DNA from: Arenicellales bacterium
Lineage (GTDB): Bacteria; Pseudomonadota; Gammaproteobacteria; BMS3Bbin11
NCBI GenBank assembly: GCA_029287915.1
Contig: JARFQE010000030.1
Coordinates: 1-64,000 of the forward strand
DNA: 64,000 nt
Reading direction: 5' to 3'
Shown here: piece by piece, positions 40,382-51,632 of the stretch
Layout of the letters: every line of letters starts with the position of its first letter
How positions within the stretch are numbered: position 1 is the stretch's first letter
The notes under the pieces: generated by a model
What the model saw: the letters and a program-made list of their open reading frames with translations, nothing else
Told to the model about the DNA's origin: nothing
Database searches by the model: none
Position numbers and translations under genes: made by a program

Positions 40382-41098
40382 ATGACTATGTATATTGCTG
40401 ATCTATCTCAACGCAAGGTCGCAGCAGTCGCTGGTTTCGGGTATCTCGCAATCATAATACTCGGTATATTTGCTGAATTCTTTGTGCGTAGCAGAATGAT
40501 CGTGCCGGGAGATGCATTAACTACTGCAAATAATATACTGGCTTCAGAGTGGCTTTTCCGCATCGGCATCGCAAGCGATTTAATCATGCTTTCATTTGAT
40601 GTTTTAGTGGCATGGGCTCTGTATGTTTTACTCAAACAGGTTAATCAGAGCCTGGCGATGCTTGCGTTATTGTTCAGGCTGATGCATGCCGCAATTTATG
40701 CAGCCACGCTGCTTCTTCTTTTTTTTGTTTTACTAATGTTAAGTGGCGCTAATTACCTGGCCGCAATTGAAACAGATCAAATGCATGCTCTGGTGCTATT
40801 GTTTCTGCATGGGCATAGCTATGGATATGACCTGGGATTATTGTTTTTTGGACTTCATTGTTTTGTTCTTGGTTATTTAATTTTTAACTCTGGCTACATT
40901 CCCAAAATTCTGGGTGTATTGCTGATATCAGCGTCATTGGTCTATCTGGCAGGAAGTTTTACTCGTTTTCTTTTCCCTGACTACATAGAAATTATTTCAC
41001 CGATTTATGTCGTCTCCCTCATTGCTGAACTCTCACTTTGCTTATGGCTCTTGTTCAAAGCGATAAAGTTTGAATCACTAGATGATGCTGCCCACTAG
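40382..41098 (+). CDS. DUF4386 membrane protein
   Basis: A 238-aa inner-membrane protein with six hydrophobic helices (about 16-37, 57-78, 86-118, 136-160, 168-192, 205-228). Family features: KVAAVAGFGYLAIIILGIFAEFFVR at the N terminus and the LVLLFLHGHSYGYDLGLLFFGLHCFVLGYLIF block, with the LPKILG-like sequence (here IPKILGVLLI). DUF4386 proteins have no known biochemical role. The start ATG has no clear ribosome site. An attC-like left arm (GATAACAAATGCG, 41112) follows, but the next 230 bp hold no gene. Confidence 0.85.
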   Translation: MTMYIADLSQRKVAAVAGFGYLAIIILGIFAEFFVRSRMIVPGDALTTANNILASEWLFRIGIASDLIMLSFDVLVAWALYVLLKQVNQSLAMLALLFRLMHAAIYAATLLLLFFVLLMLSGANYLAAIETDQMHALVLLFLHGHSYGYDLGLLFFGLHCFVLGYLIFNSGYIPKILGVLLISASLVYLAGSFTRFLFPDYIEIISPIYVVSLIAELSLCLWLLFKAIKFESLDDAAH

Positions 41099-41341
41099 TC
41101 ATGTTATTTGATAACAAATGCGTTGTAGGCTAATTACAATCCAAAAAACATGCATCCCACATAAAACTGTTGCTATGCAGATCATAAGCTGGTGATCATA
41201 TCTTCCATATAAACCCGTATATTGGCGTATAGTTGACCAGTGAGAATAGCTGTACCCTGTCCATTATTAAATAAACTGGTAGCGAGTAACCATATTTAAG
41301 GCTAACGTTTGCATGACTACTGAGAACGACTTTATATCCTC

Positions 41342-41710
41342 ATGATTGCTAGAATCGCAGCTGATCTACTTGTTATAGTCCACTTCGCGTTCATCGTATT
41401 TGTAGTACTAGGTGGGCTTCTAGCTCTGAAGTGGTGGAAAGTTTCTTTTCTTCATATCCCCTGTGCGTTGTGGGGAGCACTGATAGAGTTCAGAGGCTGG
41501 ATATGTCCACTTACCCCGATAGAGCATCATTTACGGGAAGCAGCAGGAAGCGCAGGTTATACTGGAGGATTCATCAATCATTATATTATGCCGATAATCT
41601 ACCCCACAGGCTTAACTCGAGAAATGCAGCTCTCACTAGGCATCACAGTCCTAGTAATCAATCTGTGTGTTTATGGCCTTGTGCTAGTCAATCGGGCACA
41701 TAAAAAATAG
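41342..41710 (+). CDS. DUF2784 membrane protein
   Basis: A 122-aa membrane protein with three to four helices. It matches the DUF2784 family by its N terminus (LLVIVHFAFIVFVVLGGLLALKWWK), the conserved W-G-A-LIEFRGWICPLTPIEHHLREAAG block with charged residues, and the GGFINHYIMPIIYPTGLTREMQ sequence. Function unknown. It is followed after 4 bp by the DUF3616 gene, so both are probably in one operon. Confidence 0.88.
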   Translation: MIARIAADLLVIVHFAFIVFVVLGGLLALKWWKVSFLHIPCALWGALIEFRGWICPLTPIEHHLREAAGSAGYTGGFINHYIMPIIYPTGLTREMQLSLGITVLVINLCVYGLVLVNRAHKK

Positions 41711-41714
41711 AAAT

Positions 41715-42815
41715 ATGAGCGGCCAGCCATGCTCAAGCGCCACAACAGTATTTTCAATAACCATCATGCTGGTGATTATGGGGGCATGTACGAGCTCGCT
41801 AGAAACCACTCCGTCAAACAGCATCTCCCAGAAAACGAATAACCTGCAGCCTGTAACGGAAACATCGGTAAATAAAACCAGCAGCGCTCAGAGTAGCGGG
41901 GATTTAATCATATTCAAGGGTATCTGTGATGGATCCGCCGCTGTTAAGCTCGCGGGTGAGACGATACTGGTGGCGTATGACGAAGAAAACACACTGTTCG
42001 CATTCGCAATGTCAGGGGGATTACCGACTGCTAGCATTGACCTTACTACAATGCTGAAGCTAGATACTTCTGATGAAATGGACATAGAAGCAGCCACTGT
42101 TGCCGGCGATCGCATTTGGTGGATTGGCTCTCATAGCCTGGACAGCAAAGGTGACTATGCAGCGAATCGTCACATGCTTTTTGCAACCAATATTCCATCC
42201 CCTGACCTTAGTGATGTAAAGGTCGTCACCAAACCTGTGGATATAACCGAAATAGTGCTGAAGTCGCTAACAGAGAAAAAGATATTAACTGCAGGTGCCC
42301 GCAACCGGTTTGCAAAAAATGGTGGCATCAATATTGAAGGACTCGCTGCAAGCGCAGATGGAGGATTACATGTGGGTTTTAGATCACCACTATCCGGGTT
42401 AACAGGTACATCTGGAAATGCATTAGTAGTTAGTCTGTTGCCGACAGGGGGCATGTTTGAGGTACAGAAGGTAAGTCAGCTCGATCTGGGCGACCGTGGT
42501 ATCCGTGATATTATTAATAACGGCTCTGGATTCATGATTATCGCGGGACCAGTATCGTCGGGTGGTGAGTTTTCAATCTATGCCTGGAATGGATTCACAC
42601 CACCACAACAGATAAAGAGACTGGATGAACTGAACGCAGAAGGGATACTGGACTTTGGCGACCACTGGTTAATCTTAAGTGATGACGGTAAGATGAAACG
42701 CATGCTCAATGAAGCAAACGATCGCGACTGGAAGTGCGACAGAATACGCAGGAAGAATAGGTATGGTGACACACATCCCGGCGTGTTTTTCCGCGCAAAG
42801 TTGATCCAAAAGTAA
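41715..42815 (+). CDS. DUF3616 lipoprotein
   Basis: A 366-aa exported lipoprotein. Residues 1-25 form the signal with lipobox IMGAC. A Ser/Thr-rich linker (about 26-62) leads into a beta-propeller-like DUF3616 domain: ICDGSAAVKLAGETILVAYDEENTL, DIEAATVAGDRIWWIGSHSLDSKG, NIEGLAASADGGLHVGFRSPL and LGDRGIRDI. The repeated D-(I/G)-E-(A/G)-A/L strands are the family signature. No enzymatic function is known; probably an outer-membrane-anchored surface or periplasmic binding protein. ATG lies 4 bp after the DUF2784 stop. Confidence 0.82.
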   Translation: MSGQPCSSATTVFSITIMLVIMGACTSSLETTPSNSISQKTNNLQPVTETSVNKTSSAQSSGDLIIFKGICDGSAAVKLAGETILVAYDEENTLFAFAMSGGLPTASIDLTTMLKLDTSDEMDIEAATVAGDRIWWIGSHSLDSKGDYAANRHMLFATNIPSPDLSDVKVVTKPVDITEIVLKSLTEKKILTAGARNRFAKNGGINIEGLAASADGGLHVGFRSPLSGLTGTSGNALVVSLLPTGGMFEVQKVSQLDLGDRGIRDIINNGSGFMIIAGPVSSGGEFSIYAWNGFTPPQQIKRLDELNAEGILDFGDHWLILSDDGKMKRMLNEANDRDWKCDRIRRKNRYGDTHPGVFFRAKLIQK

Positions 42816-42949
42816 CAGCTACAAGCGCTATAAAATCCACTGGTTCTTCATTGCAGCATAGCGACGCATATCGTGCTACACGCCGCACGAGAAATATCAT
42901 AATATCCTCATACTCTCACAATGCATCACTGGTTTAGCGGAGTACTACC

Positions 42950-43378
42950 ATGAAAAATTCTCAGTTCTTTTTACTATTAGCCTGTATTTTCTTGTCGCCC
43001 GGCGCCTTTGCAAGCGACAACGAAAATGATGGTGAAGAATTATACAAAACTCACTGCTCATCCTGTCACGGTGTCGCAGGTGGTATGGATATGAGCAAAA
43101 GAATTGCGCCACCCATTGCTGCAGTCAGAATGCATTATATCGGGCCTTATCCGGACAAGGCTGCATTTGTATCAGCAATAGTAAACTGGGTTGAAAAACA
43201 GGATGCTAGAAAAAGTTTAATGCCCGGAGCAATTCGCAGATTCAACATCATGCCTCCAGTTAAAGTTGCACGAGAAGATGCTGAAAAAATTGCTGCCTAT
43301 ATTCATGAGGGTAATATAGAGAAGCCAGCCGGCTTTGATGAACATGTTGAGGAGAGGCACGGTAAATATCGCAGGTAA
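42950..43378 (+). CDS. Periplasmic class I cytochrome c
   Basis: A 142-aa monoheme cytochrome. Signal peptide 1-22 (FFLLLACIFLSPGAFA). Heme site C36-SS-C39-H40 in the LYKTHCSSCHGVAGG sequence, and the distal ligand is probably Met101 in RFNIMPPVKV. The tail (GFDEHVEERHGKYRR) is charged and His-containing. Typical small electron carrier for a periplasmic oxidase or dehydrogenase; its partner cannot be inferred from the neighbours. GCGGAGTACTACC precedes the ATG. Confidence 0.88.
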   Translation: MKNSQFFLLLACIFLSPGAFASDNENDGEELYKTHCSSCHGVAGGMDMSKRIAPPIAAVRMHYIGPYPDKAAFVSAIVNWVEKQDARKSLMPGAIRRFNIMPPVKVAREDAEKIAAYIHEGNIEKPAGFDEHVEERHGKYRR

Positions 43379-43457
43379 TCAAACAAATTACACAATTGAT
43401 CAACACTACGGAATAAAAAACTAGTGCTGATCACTGTATTTATTGAACAGTATTCAA

Positions 43458-44933
43458 TTATTTAGTGCGAAGGAACGATCCCAGAATACCACGCAGGAAT
43501 TTTCCTCCTTCTCTACCGAGGCTTGTACCTATAGAGCGAGCTGCACTTTTTATCATGGCCTCAGACCAGCTCTGACGAGTCGAGGAACGTTTTTTCGAAG
43601 TGCTCGTTTTCTGATCCTTTTCCCTTGCGGCTTCCTGTGCAACTTTTAGCGCACGCCTTTTTAGCATTTCATAGGCAGACTCCCTGTCGACAGCTTCATC
43701 ATATTTGCCATTGAATGGCGAACGCTTGATCAGCTCTTTTCGCTCATTTGCCGATATGGGGCCCATTTGTGATTCTGGCGGACGTATAAGAACCTTTTCA
43801 ACAATCGTCGGGCTACCTTTCGCATCAAGCGTTGAGACTAGTGCTTCACCGATTCCAAGTTCAGTTATAACCTGTCTGGTATCCAGTTGCGGATTTGGTC
43901 TGAAGTTATCAGCAACGGCTTTGATCGCCTTCCGGTCTTTCGGTGTAAAGGCCCGTAATGCATGTTGAATACGCAATCCAAGTTGACCGAGCACGTCTTC
44001 AGGGATATCCAGGGGACTTTGTGAGATGAAATAGATACCAACTCCTTTAGAGCGAATCAGGCGCACAACCTGTTCTACTTTATCCAGCAAAGGCCTGGGC
44101 GCCTGATCAAAAAGCAGGTGTGCTTCATCAAAAAAGAACACCAGCTTCGGGCGATCGGCATCACCAACCTCTGGTAATTCTTCAAACAGCTCAGATAATA
44201 ACCATAGTAGGAAGGTTGCGTAGAGCCTTGGTGAGTTTGATATCAATTTTGTCACATCCATGATACTGATTACGCCATTGCCCGAAAAATCAGTTTTCAT
44301 TAAGTCTTCAATATCGGCAGCAGGTTCGCCAAAAAAATACTCTGCACGCTGTTCTTCAAGTACCAGCAGGCGTCTCTGTATTGCTCCAATACTGGCGTTT
44401 GACAGGTTGCCATACTCGGACTTAAGTTCCTTTGCATTGTTACCCATCCATGTCAGCATGGATCGCAGGTCTTTGAGGTCGAGAACCAGCCACTCGTTAT
44501 CATCAGCGATACGAAAGGCGCTATAGAGGATGCCCGTCTGGGTATCGTTCAACTCCAGCAAGCTAGATAAGAGCAATGGCCCAAGTTCAGAGATGGTGGT
44601 TCGGAAGGGATGCCCCTGATCACCAAATAAATCCCAGAATACAGTCGGATACTGGCGCGCCTGATAGTCTGTAATTTTTATCTTGTTCACACGCTCATCT
44701 ATTTTAGCGTGTGGCTTTGCGGGCTTGGACAGCCCTGAGAGATCGCCTTTGACATCGGCCATAAATACCGGTACACCAAGCCTGGAAAAGCCTTCCGCAA
44801 GTATCTGCAATGTGACCGTTTTGCCCGTGCCGGTTGCACCCGCGATGAGGCCATGGCGGTTCGCCATGGCCGCATTCATGATTACCTGGCCTTTTTCATT
44901 GCCACCGAGAAGCAGCCCGTTATTATTAATCAT
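43458..44933 (-). CDS. HerA/YjgR-type ATPase (DUF853)
   Basis: A 491-aa cytoplasmic P-loop ATPase of the FtsK/HerA branch. Walker A is GATGTGKT (residues 32-39) in [41 protein letters not shown]; Walker B is [11 protein letters not shown]; the arginine-finger region is [26 protein letters not shown]. This matches E. coli YjgR (DUF853). The role is uncertain; proposals include DNA translocation or a stress-related function. A basic C-terminal tail ([11 protein letters not shown], then [17 protein letters not shown]) could contact DNA or membranes. Confidence 0.9.
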   Translation of the reverse strand: MINNNGLLLGGNEKGQVIMNAAMANRHGLIAGATGTGKTVTLQILAEGFSRLGVPVFMADVKGDLSGLSKPAKPHAKIDERVNKIKITDYQARQYPTVFWDLFGDQGHPFRTTISELGPLLLSSLLELNDTQTGILYSAFRIADDNEWLVLDLKDLRSMLTWMGNNAKELKSEYGNLSNASIGAIQRRLLVLEEQRAEYFFGEPAADIEDLMKTDFSGNGVISIMDVTKLISNSPRLYATFLLWLLSELFEELPEVGDADRPKLVFFFDEAHLLFDQAPRPLLDKVEQVVRLIRSKGVGIYFISQSPLDIPEDVLGQLGLRIQHALRAFTPKDRKAIKAVADNFRPNPQLDTRQVITELGIGEALVSTLDAKGSPTIVEKVLIRPPESQMGPISANERKELIKRSPFNGKYDEAVDRESAYEMLKRRALKVAQEAAREKDQKTSTSKKRSSTRQSWSEAMIKSAARSIGTSLGREGGKFLRGILGSFLRTK

Positions 44934-45111
44934 GTATTGACCTTGTAAGCGTTATGTTGATAGCAAAATTAACAGTGCTATGATTCTGTAATAGAAGATT
45001 AAGCAGGAAGCAAGTGGCAGAATATCATTAAAACCTGTTGATGCAATAGATATCGATTAAGACTACAGTTGGATTAATCAGGATTGTGTCTCGTGGAGCA
45101 AAGCCAATGCG
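44934..45111. other. Intergenic region upstream of the small peptide frame
   Basis: Divergent upstream region of the YjgR-type gene; no further gene. Confidence 0.3.
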
Positions 45112-45288
45112 ATCCAAATAAAATCACTCGCAACTTTATTCTTCATATTAGTGGCTCAAAGTGTAAGCGCTGCAGAGCCATCGGGTGATTTAACGCAGAG
45201 GCTTGCCAACGATAAAAATCCACAAGGCAACAAAACAATTATCGATAGTTCATCCAGCACCTGCAGCGTTTTAACTTGTCAGTCTTGA
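45112..45288 (+). CDS. Possible small secreted peptide with non-standard start
   Basis: A 58-codon frame reading IKSLATLFFILVAQSVSA (a good signal peptide with Ala-x-Ala-like end), then AEPSGDLTQRLANDKNPQGN and a C-terminal SSSSTCSVLTCQS with two cysteines. No ATG, GTG or TTG opens this frame; an ATC at 45112 stands where ATG would be expected. It is followed 15 bp later by a strong terminator. It is either a gene starting at ATC, or a small gene whose start was lost. Confidence 0.35.
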   Translation: MQIKSLATLFFILVAQSVSAAEPSGDLTQRLANDKNPQGNKTIIDSSSSTCSVLTCQS

Positions 45289-45303
45289 TATGTCCCAGAT
45301 CAT

Positions 45304-45340
45304 AAAAAAGCCCCGCCATATGCAGGCGGGGCTTTTTATT
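45304..45340. terminator. Bidirectional rho-independent terminator downstream of groEL
   Basis: AAAAAAGCCCCGCC-ATATGCA-GGCGGGGCTTTTT: GC-rich stem flanked by A- and T-runs, so it can stop groEL transcripts on the minus strand and anything on the plus strand. Confidence 0.92.
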
Positions 45341-45381
45341 TTTACCTGAAAATTACAGGTACGGGAATAGTAAGTGCGGCC

Positions 45382-47046
<1,665 letters not shown>

Positions 47047-47073
47047 CTAAATATTCTTTTGTTAAGTAATCGT

Positions 47074-47361
47074 TTATTCGACGACTGCCATGATGTCATC
47101 TTCACGCATGACCAGCAGCTCTTCACCATCGACTTTGACTTCGGTGCCGGAATATTTACCGAACAAAACCTTATCACCGGGCTTGACATCAAGTGGACGA
47201 ACATCGCCGCTTTCAGTGATTTTGCCGTTGCCAACAGAGATGACTTCACCTTCCATCGGCTTTTCAGTTGCTGAATCAGGCAGCACAATGCCACCGGATG
47301 TGGTCCTTTCCTCGTCCAGTCGGCGAACGACTACACGGTCATGTAGGGGACGAATACTCAT
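47074..47361 (-). CDS. groES: Co-chaperonin GroES (10 kDa)
   Basis: Heptameric lid of the GroEL chamber. 95 aa: [35 protein letters not shown] contains the mobile loop (around TTSGGIVL), followed by [54 protein letters not shown], all standard. It starts 49 bp from the CIRCE element and is cotranscribed with groEL. Confidence 0.99.
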   Translation of the reverse strand: MSIRPLHDRVVVRRLDEERTTSGGIVLPDSATEKPMEGEVISVGNGKITESGDVRPLDVKPGDKVLFGKYSGTEVKVDGEELLVMREDDIMAVVE

Positions 47362-47409
47362 CGTTTACAATCTCCAATATTAAGAAAAATTAAATACTTC
47401 AGTGCAAAA

Positions 47410-47436
47410 TTAGCACTCTCCAAGGATGAGTGCTAA
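47410..47436 (-). promoter_or_regulatory. CIRCE operator (HrcA site) of groESL
   Basis: A perfect CIRCE: TTAGCACTC-N9-GAGTGCTAA (spacer TCCAAGGAT), just upstream of groES. This element is the established target of the HrcA repressor, which releases groESL at heat shock. Confidence 0.97.
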
Positions 47437-47547
47437 TGATAAGCATGAACCGAAGCATGTCAAGTTGCTTGATAAATAAGGTTGGCAGACTGAATTTCAA
47501 GGGGGAGTTAATCTTCACTGAAGACTACATTGAACTAGACACTTCAG

Positions 47548-48009
47548 TTACTTATTTATTCGGCGGTATTCACCTTCAATTGTTGTTATCTCTATACTTT
47601 TATCATGATCATGGGGTCCCTGCCCGGGCTTGCCTGGAGTGCCTGGGACGATGAAGAACCGTTTCAGCATATTGAGCGCGAACCAGCGACGCAGCGGCGG
47701 GATAAGTAGCAAAAAACCCAGGGCATCAGTGATGAAACCGGGTGTAAGCAGCAGTACACCACTGATAAGCAGAGTCAGTCCTTCTATCATCTCCATTGCC
47801 GGTATTTCGCCACGTGCAGCAGTTTGGTTCAATCGGCTATAAACACCGATTCCCTGATAGCGAACAAGGCTGGCACCGATGATAGCTGTGCTAATAATTG
47901 CCAGGACTGTCCAGCCTGCCCCAATGACTGATCCAATATCAATCATTAGCCAGATTTCAATTATTGGCACCAGTATGAATAGTAACAGCGCGAAGGGAAG
48001 GCCCCTCAT
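47548..48009 (-). CDS. fxsA: FxsA-family membrane protein
   Basis: A 153-aa inner-membrane protein with four hydrophobic helices (about 4-24, 28-50, 74-98, 100-116). Family signature: FALLLFILVPIIEIWLMIDIGSVIGAGWTVLAIISTAIIGASLVRYQG and LISGVLLLTPGFITDALGFLLLIPPLRR. In E. coli the homologue suppresses F-plasmid exclusion of phage T7 and sits next to groESL, the same arrangement as here. The C-terminal tail is hydrophilic. It overlaps the upstream hydrolase gene by 4 nt, so these two form an operon. Confidence 0.93.
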   Translation of the reverse strand: MRGLPFALLLFILVPIIEIWLMIDIGSVIGAGWTVLAIISTAIIGASLVRYQGIGVYSRLNQTAARGEIPAMEMIEGLTLLISGVLLLTPGFITDALGFLLLIPPLRRWFALNMLKRFFIVPGTPGKPGQGPHDHDKSIEITTIEGEYRRINK

Positions 48010-48791
48010 CTGTCAATCTCCTGCCAAATGCGGTCGATGTGATCATTGATTTGAGGTATGTGATCCGTCAATCGATGATCACCATTTGGTATCCTTTCGA
48101 ATACGAGTTTAGGTATCTTTGCATGTCGTATAAAGTTCTCCGTATTACTTATTGGTATAATGGGGTCATTATCGCCATGTACAATATGTACTGGAATATT
48201 GAGTTCTATCCCCGAATTAATCACATCGTACGGCTTAGCATCATCAATAATGTCAAATCTCAGTGAGTATGGTTCCCCGTCATAGGCATCAGGAAAACTC
48301 ATGTAGGTTTCGGCTTGCCAGTGTTTCAGGACCGGCTCAGGTAAAGTGGACAGGTTATTCTGCACGAAATTGAACGCTGGTGCGATCAGCATCATGCCAG
48401 CTACAGATTGCTTGCGACGCAGAGCGCCAAGCAGGCTAATCCAGCAGCCCATACTGGAGCCATGCAGAATCAAAGGCCGTTCAGGGATTGAATCGAATAC
48501 AAGTAACAGGTCTGACAATCCTGATGAAATGAGCTGTTCTTTCAACTCTCCATCCGACAGGCCGTGACCACGTATATCAAAGCGTAGCCATGACCTCTCC
48601 CTGGCTATAGCATGCTGTGCGATTTGCAGTGCTTTTTCACCGTTACTATGGGAACGGAAACCATGTAGATAGATGCCAACCGGACCATTGCCGGTATCGT
48701 AGAAATGGCCACGAATCTTTTCTCCCGATGGTTGGCTTAAACAGAATTCTTTCTCACCGGGGAGAATTACAGGGTCGATAGGTTCAGGCAT
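48006..48791 (-). CDS. Alpha/beta hydrolase
   Basis: A 261-aa predicted serine hydrolase; start taken as ATG 48791 (an in-frame TTG lies 18 nt upstream; neither has a clear ribosome site). Oxyanion part IYLHGFRSHSNGEKAL, strand WLRFDIRGHGLSDGE, nucleophile elbow LHGSSMGCWISLLGAL (GxSxG with Ser), acid in VHGDNDPIIP, base His in IPNGDHRLTDH: a complete triad. Close to the YqiA-like or carboxylesterase group. Its stop overlaps the fxsA start. Confidence 0.85.
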   Translation of the reverse strand: MPEPIDPVILPGEKEFCLSQPSGEKIRGHFYDTGNGPVGIYLHGFRSHSNGEKALQIAQHAIARERSWLRFDIRGHGLSDGELKEQLISSGLSDLLLVFDSIPERPLILHGSSMGCWISLLGALRRKQSVAGMMLIAPAFNFVQNNLSTLPEPVLKHWQAETYMSFPDAYDGEPYSLRFDIIDDAKPYDVINSGIELNIPVHIVHGDNDPIIPISNTENFIRHAKIPKLVFERIPNGDHRLTDHIPQINDHIDRIWQEIDR

Positions 48792-48820
48792 GACACAGAA
48801 TATTTGCAAATAATAAAAAA

Positions 48821-48866
48821 GCAGGATAAGAATAGCTTATCAGATAACAACAATAAACTATCCTGC
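48821..48866. promoter_or_regulatory. Inverted repeat in the divergent hydrolase/cutA promoter region
   Basis: GCAGGATA (48821-48828) / TATCCTGC (48859-48866) with a 30-nt loop that itself contains TTATC/GATAA. It lies between two divergent genes, so a regulatory site is likelier than a terminator. Confidence 0.4.
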
Positions 48867-48928
48867 TGCAATTAACATGGCTTAATATGTTCGACGAACC
48901 GCACAGCAAAGATACAAAAAATTTCGAT

Positions 48929-49282
48929 ATGCTTAATAAAAATGACGAGCAAAAAAATGGAGAGATCATACTGGTGCAGGTCAGTTGCCCGCCGGATCAA
49001 GCAGATAGCATCTGTCTCAATTTACTTGAGTCAGGACTGGCAAGCTGCATCAATGTCATCCCTGTGGTTAAATCCTTCTATCGTTGGAGGGGCAAGCTGC
49101 AACAGGACAATGAATCGCTGTTACTGATAAAATGCTCTGCTGATAGCTACAGTTTGCTTGAGAAACATATCCTGGATATTCATCCTTACGAACTTCCAGA
49201 GATCATCATTGTCTCAGTTTCTGGTGGTTTGACTGATTATATAGACTGGGTATTAGACCCGGAAAATAAACACTCAGAGTGA
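48929..49282 (+). CDS. cutA: CutA, divalent-cation tolerance protein
   Basis: A trimeric cytoplasmic protein of about 117 aa from ATG 48929. An in-frame ATG at 48887 would add 14 residues; no ribosome site decides. Family blocks: ILVQVSCPPDQADSICLNLLESGLASCINVIPVVKSFYRWRGKLQQDNESLLLIKCSADSYSLLEKHILDIHPYELPEIIIVSVSGGLTDYIDWV, the standard CutA sequence with the conserved W-x-G-K. Linked to copper/divalent metal tolerance. The dsbD gene follows after 7 bp, and in many proteobacteria cutA and dsbD are adjacent. Confidence 0.95.
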   Translation: MLNKNDEQKNGEIILVQVSCPPDQADSICLNLLESGLASCINVIPVVKSFYRWRGKLQQDNESLLLIKCSADSYSLLEKHILDIHPYELPEIIIVSVSGGLTDYIDWVLDPENKHSE

Positions 49283-49289
49283 CTATTTA

Positions 49290-51632
49290 ATGAAGAGATC
49301 TATATATATGAAGTATCTGCTTCTGGCATTTTTGTTACTGCCAGCCGTTGTGGCGTGGTCTCAGGAAGACGATTTACTTGATCCAGACAAGGCCTTCGAA
49401 CTGCAGGAGCCAGTAGTAGCTGCTGACAAGATTACTCTCAACTGGAAGATTGCCCCGGGTTATTACCTGTACCAGAATAAATTTTCGTTTGAACTCAGAG
49501 AGGGCAGCAGTCGTCTAGATAAGCCGATCATGCCTGATGCAATACGTATACAGGATGAGTTTTTTGGCGAAGTCGATATATATAAAAAATCTGCCAGCGT
49601 TAGCCTGCCCGTAATACGGGCGGGAAATGATGCCGAGAGTGTGATCCTTAAAGCGGTTTCTCAGGGCTGCAATGAACCTATAGGAGTCTGTTATCCACCA
49701 GTAACGAAAGAGCTCAAAATAGAGCTGCCCGCTGTACAGGCCGCTGTTGCTTCAAATGACAGCAAAGCTGCTGTCTCTTCATCTGCACCCACCACACGTT
49801 CCGGCCTGGCATCCTTGCTCGAACCAGGCTCTCCCGATGATGAATTTTTACCACCGGATCAGGCTTTCCAGCTTAATGTCAGTTCCGCATCTGCAGATAC
49901 GGTGAATGTGTCACTGGTTATTGCAGAAGGCTATTATCTGTACAAAGAGAAATTTGCGTTTGAGAGTGCCACGCCAGGGATCAGCATACAGAAGTATCAA
50001 TTACCCGAGGGTGATATCAAGGAAGATGAATTTCTTGGTCGCACCGAGGTTTATCATGTTAATTTTTCTATCGATCTTGCCCTGTCGGGACAGAGTGCAG
50101 ATGGCAATTTTCAGCTAATAGCCAAATATCAGGGGTGTGCCGATAAAGGTATTTGCTATCCACCAATTAGTAAAAAAGTCAATCTTGTCCTCGGTAGTGG
50201 CGCCAGTACATCCGCCTCTGCGACCACCGTAGAGGATCCAGAAAAACCAGCAACCGGGAACGTAGCTGCAGGGGTTTCCGATGGCGAAATATCTGAAGAG
50301 CAAGGTGTCATTGATATGCTGACCAAGGGCAGTATTGGTACTATCATCCTTGGGTTCTTTCTATTTGGTCTAGCGCTGTCACTGACGCCGTGTGTATTCC
50401 CAATGATTCCTATCCTATCTGGCATTATAGTCGGTCAGGGCACGGAGATTTCCCGCGGCAAGGCCTTTATGTTATCGGTGGTGTATGTCGCTGGTATGGC
50501 AATTATGTATACCATTGCAGGTATGCTCGCCGGCCTGACAGGTGAGTTACTGTCATCAGCATTCCAGAACCCCTGGGTACTTGGCGGTTCCGCTGTTGTC
50601 TTCGTGTTGCTATCGCTTTCCATGTTTGGATTCTATGATCTCCAGTTACCTGCTCAGCTGCAGAGCCGGCTGGCGGAAAAATCCAACACGATATCTGGTG
50701 GTGCCTATGGCGGTGTATTTGTAATGGGTGCGTTATCAGCATTAATTGTCGGGCCATGTGTAGCAGCTCCGCTGTCTGGTGCATTACTGTACATAGGTCA
50801 GAGTGGAGACGTTGTGCTGGGGGGAATGGCTTTGTTTGTCATGTCGTTGGGCATGGGCGTACCTCTGCTGCTGATTGGCGCCTCTGCAGGAAGTCTGCTG
50901 CCAAAGGCCGGTACCTGGATGAATGCAGTAAAAGCGGTGTTTGGCGTGCTGATGCTGGCAGTTGCCATCTGGTTGCTTGAACGAATACTACCGCCATCCA
51001 TTACTCTGGTATTATGGTCTGCATTGCTGATAGTTTCCGCTATTTATATGCGCGCCGTTGACACACTGGCAGATTCAGCTAGCGGGTGGCAACGCTTCTG
51101 GAAAGGCACAGGCATACTGGTGATGCTGTATGGCATTGCAATATTTATCGGCTCTTTGACAGGCGCTACTAATATCTTTAATCCACTTGAAAAAATCACC
51201 GCCTCAGCACAGTACGTTAGCACTAATGCAGGCTCAGGCCGCACTGAACATGAGCTGAAATTTGAGGAGGTTAAGGGTCTGGCAGAGCTAGATGATGCGA
51301 TGTCCAGAGCGTCGAGTGAAGGTCGGCCGGTTTTTGTCGATTTCTATGCAGACTGGTGCGTGGAATGTGTGCGGATGGAAAATACGACATTCAAATCTGC
51401 CGCTGTGTTTGAAGCTTTCGCTGATTATAAACTGCTACGTCTTGATGTGACGGCGAATGACGAACTAGACAAGGCAGTTTTGAAGAATTTTGGTTTATTC
51501 GGGCCACCTGCCTTTCTGTTCTTCGGTCTGGATGGACAGGAACTCAAACATTTACGGGTAATTGGTTATCAGGACGAAGCAGAGTTCACAGAAACGATTC
51601 AGAAGGCAACAAAAATCGTCGGCGCGAAATGA
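49290..51632 (+). CDS. dsbD: Thiol:disulfide interchange protein DsbD with two N-terminal domains
   Basis: Transports electrons from cytoplasmic thioredoxin across the inner membrane to periplasmic thiol proteins. At 780 aa it is about 200 longer than the usual DsbD because the periplasmic alpha domain is duplicated: residues about 28-150 and 190-310 each end in a Cys pair (QGCNEPIGVCYPP near 127, QGCADKGICYPP near 283). The transmembrane part has Cys in TPCVFPMIP (about 369) and GPCVAAPLSG (about 490). The C-terminal thioredoxin domain has DWCVECVRME (Cys about 690/693). ATG at 49290 or 49308 is possible. Followed by tlpA with 4-nt overlap. Confidence 0.95.
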   Translation: MKRSIYMKYLLLAFLLLPAVVAWSQEDDLLDPDKAFELQEPVVAADKITLNWKIAPGYYLYQNKFSFELREGSSRLDKPIMPDAIRIQDEFFGEVDIYKKSASVSLPVIRAGNDAESVILKAVSQGCNEPIGVCYPPVTKELKIELPAVQAAVASNDSKAAVSSSAPTTRSGLASLLEPGSPDDEFLPPDQAFQLNVSSASADTVNVSLVIAEGYYLYKEKFAFESATPGISIQKYQLPEGDIKEDEFLGRTEVYHVNFSIDLALSGQSADGNFQLIAKYQGCADKGICYPPISKKVNLVLGSGASTSASATTVEDPEKPATGNVAAGVSDGEISEEQGVIDMLTKGSIGTIILGFFLFGLALSLTPCVFPMIPILSGIIVGQGTEISRGKAFMLSVVYVAGMAIMYTIAGMLAGLTGELLSSAFQNPWVLGGSAVVFVLLSLSMFGFYDLQLPAQLQSRLAEKSNTISGGAYGGVFVMGALSALIVGPCVAAPLSGALLYIGQSGDVVLGGMALFVMSLGMGVPLLLIGASAGSLLPKAGTWMNAVKAVFGVLMLAVAIWLLERILPPSITLVLWSALLIVSAIYMRAVDTLADSASGWQRFWKGTGILVMLYGIAIFIGSLTGATNIFNPLEKITASAQYVSTNAGSGRTEHELKFEEVKGLAELDDAMSRASSEGRPVFVDFYADWCVECVRMENTTFKSAAVFEAFADYKLLRLDVTANDELDKAVLKNFGLFGPPAFLFFGLDGQELKHLRVIGYQDEAEFTETIQKATKIVGAK

